Source: Flavobacteriales bacterium UBA1986 (GTDB lineage: Bacteria > Bacteroidota > Bacteroidia > Flavobacteriales_G > Salibacteraceae). From it: a DNA stretch of 64,000 nucleotides. The stretch is taken from assembly GCA_002336245.1 (NCBI GenBank), contig DDDG01000003.1, forward strand, positions 124,438 to 188,437. The letters run 5' to 3'. The notes under the pieces were generated by a model. It was not told the DNA's origin. It worked only from the letters and a program-made list of their open reading frames with translations, and ran no database searches. Made by a program: the position numbers and the translations under genes. Shown piece after piece: positions 62,714-64,000 of the stretch. Position 1 is the stretch's first letter; each line of letters begins with the position of its first letter.

Positions 62714-62721
62714 CAAAGATA
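62714..62721 (-). promoter_or_regulatory. -7 element TATCTTTG, greA promoter
   Basis: Exact consensus match on the minus strand, immediately upstream of the hairpin and 37 nt before the greA ATG. Confidence 0.5.
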
Positions 62722-62738
62722 AGAACTGTTGTTCTCTT

Positions 62739-63821
62739 CTAGAAATTCAGACACACTCCATATGAGTGCGTTCCTGAAAAAGGATTTGAAAAGCGGTAAG
62801 CATAATCGATGCTCACTGTATTATCACTTCCTTTTCCCATTGGGAGTTGCACGCTGGCGCCAACAGAAGGCCCAGTGTAAGCCGTTGTTCGAGTTTCGAT
62901 ATCCAAGATTCCATCTTCGTAAAGGTAACCTGCACGAAGCATGATCATATCGTTGGCCGAATACTCAACCCCAACAGCAATAAGGTCTTTCCCAAAGGAG
63001 TTTGAGATAAAGTTACCTGCGATTGTAAGGCGATGTTCCCAGTTAGCAATACCTGATGCAGAAGAAGAGTCAGAAGCACCTTCCATGAGGTAGATGTCAT
63101 AACTACCACCAATGCTCAAGGTAGAAGGCATCTCAAAAGCTTGTCGTCTTTGAGTAAGAGTAAATTCCTTCTCATCCAATTGAACTTTCTCTGTGAAACC
63201 ACCTCCACCAAAATTCATTTTCGGACCTACATTCTTCAATGCAATACCAAACTTCAAATTTTCACGAGGACCAGTCACATAACGAATCCCCATATCGATT
63301 GCCATACCAGAAGCTTGCGCGTCGTTGATGGTCTCAGAAATGGTTTTGATGGTAAACCCACCATGAATCGTATTCGAAAAAGCCCGTGCATAGGACACAT
63401 TCAGACTAAGGAGTTGTGGGGCAAATGTTCCGATACCTCCATCAGGGTTTTCTATTGTCGTACGCTCAATATCGCCAAATCCCATTGAGGTTACAGAGGC
63501 CGCCAATACACTTGACTCACCCACTCTTTGAGCAAGACCAAATGCATTTACACCAATGCCTGATCCACTGAGATAATCAGAATGAGTGAATTGAATCTCG
63601 GTCTTATTGATGAAGCTCAAACCTGAGACATTCAAGAAGACCGACTCCAAGCCCGTTGAAGAAGCCATATTGGCTCCAGCCATTCCATTCGATTTACCCC
63701 AAGGATTGATCATCAATTCTTGAGCTCCTGCTTGTCCAATTCTATCCTTATTCCCAGCAAACGAGCTGAGAGAGAGGACTGCCAGGGAAGCAGTCATTAG
63801 AGCGATTTGTATCTGTTTCAT
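62739..63821 (-). CDS. PorV/PorQ-family outer-membrane protein
   Basis: A 360-residue exported barrel protein. After the signal peptide (ending LSSFAG), the sequence NKDRIGQAGAQELMINPWGK is the signature of one PorV/PorQ subfamily of Bacteroidota, continuing GMAGANMASSTGLESVFLNV. Alternating strands run to a barrel ending in CLNF. It begins 19 nt after the stop of the partial gene at the window edge, a conserved partnership in which a large exported protein with a WFG-LRP ending precedes this barrel. The ATG at 63821 gives the signal peptide; a longer frame to 63860 overlaps the neighbour. Confidence 0.86.
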   Translation of the reverse strand: MKQIQIALMTASLAVLSLSSFAGNKDRIGQAGAQELMINPWGKSNGMAGANMASSTGLESVFLNVSGLSFINKTEIQFTHSDYLSGSGIGVNAFGLAQRVGESSVLAASVTSMGFGDIERTTIENPDGGIGTFAPQLLSLNVSYARAFSNTIHGGFTIKTISETINDAQASGMAIDMGIRYVTGPRENLKFGIALKNVGPKMNFGGGGFTEKVQLDEKEFTLTQRRQAFEMPSTLSIGGSYDIYLMEGASDSSSASGIANWEHRLTIAGNFISNSFGKDLIAVGVEYSANDMIMLRAGYLYEDGILDIETRTTAYTGPSVGASVQLPMGKGSDNTVSIDYAYRFSNPFSGTHSYGVCLNF

Positions 63822-63840
63822 CTTCAAGGGATATAGATTT

Positions 63841-64000
63841 TTAGAAGTTGTCCAAGTCAATTGGTCTCAATACTCCAAACCATTTGAGTACGCGTGAACC
63901 CACTTCAGGAACATCAACATGAATGAGATATACTCCACTAGCGATTGGGGTTCTAGACTGATTCTTCAAGTCCCAATCGATGGAGGCGGTTGAGGGGTCG
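63841..64000 (-). CDS. C-terminus of a large exported protein (5' cut by window)
   Basis: The last 52 residues are visible, IDWDLKNQSRTPIASGVYLI then HVDVPEVGSRVLKWFGVLRP and IDLDNF-stop. The segment resembles a T9SS C-terminal domain (SGVYLIHV) but ends in the distinctive WFGVLRPIDLDNF rather than a basic KK, as in the large unassigned proteins that precede PorV-family barrels in Bacteroidota. The rest of the protein, and so its domains and function, lies outside the window. Confidence 0.8.
   Translation of the reverse strand, partial: DPSTASIDWDLKNQSRTPIASGVYLIHVDVPEVGSRVLKWFGVLRPIDLDNF

Overview
The window is chromosomal DNA from a member of the Bacteroidota, most likely a free-living, proteolytic Flavobacteriales-type organism (family not resolvable by eye). 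Evidence: several secreted proteins end in type IX secretion (T9SS) type A sorting tails; PorV/PorQ-family barrels, DUF5606, an S46 dipeptidyl peptidase and a CarboxypepD_reg/TonB receptor are present; and close matches to the Bacteroidota -7 promoter element TAnnTTTG lie in front of most transcription units, while Shine-Dalgarno sequences are rare. No rRNA, CRISPR array, integrase, transposase or phage module was found. The gene order reads as ordinary chromosome with a few accessory or decaying patches.

Layout. 1-4.1 kb: S46 dipeptidyl peptidase (cut by the window edge), a methyltransferase and lipoamide dehydrogenase. 4.1-13.2 kb: a polysaccharide synthesis/export cluster (asparagine synthase-like amidotransferase, GT4, Wza-like lipoprotein, Wzc-like co-polymerase/BY-kinase with a Tyr-Gly tail, RfbC epimerase, WecA-like transferase) followed by an MltD-like lytic transglycosylase. 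13.2-24.9 kb: uvrA, a GlcD-type oxidase, DPP IV, a POT peptide transporter, a secreted thioredoxin, a small membrane protein, an MltF-like transglycosylase and murB. 24.9-34.8 kb (minus strand): two related T9SS cargo proteins, DUF5606 and two T9SS subtilases in an overlapping operon. 34.8-50.9 kb: an orphan HsdR-N nuclease domain divergent from holA, a repeat-rich T9SS protein broken by an in-frame stop, a TonB receptor, the pyrG-yidC-DUF6438-thioesterase-purE operon, a PorQ-like protein with a helix-hairpin-helix barrel partner, a decayed membrane-protein gene, a DsbA-like protein and era. 50.9-51.24 kb: an initiator tRNA whose 3' end and terminator are duplicated as a perfect 73-bp direct repeat. 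51.2-64 kb: a lipocalin-like protein, a large BNR-repeat protein, and a minus-strand run of flippase-like protein, GT2, a 902-residue polytopic protein of unknown function, a SPOR protein and a DCC protein; then ruvC, HIT, greA, a PorV-family protein and the C-terminus of a large exported protein.

How they fit. Two dipeptidyl peptidases, two secreted subtilases and a POT importer form a plausible protein-scavenging chain. The transglycosylases, MurB, the SPOR protein, the WecA-like enzyme and the Wza/Wzc genes serve the cell envelope. The T9SS cargo, barrel proteins and TonB receptor describe an outer membrane specialised for secretion and uptake.

The sequence does not show a clear new defence or mobile system. 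The best leads are the 902-residue membrane protein and its operon, the HHH-domain barrel paired with a PorQ-like protein, start codons that sit 0-7 nt behind -7 elements (suggesting leaderless mRNAs), the initiator-tRNA duplication, and three separate reading-frame lesions in accessory genes.
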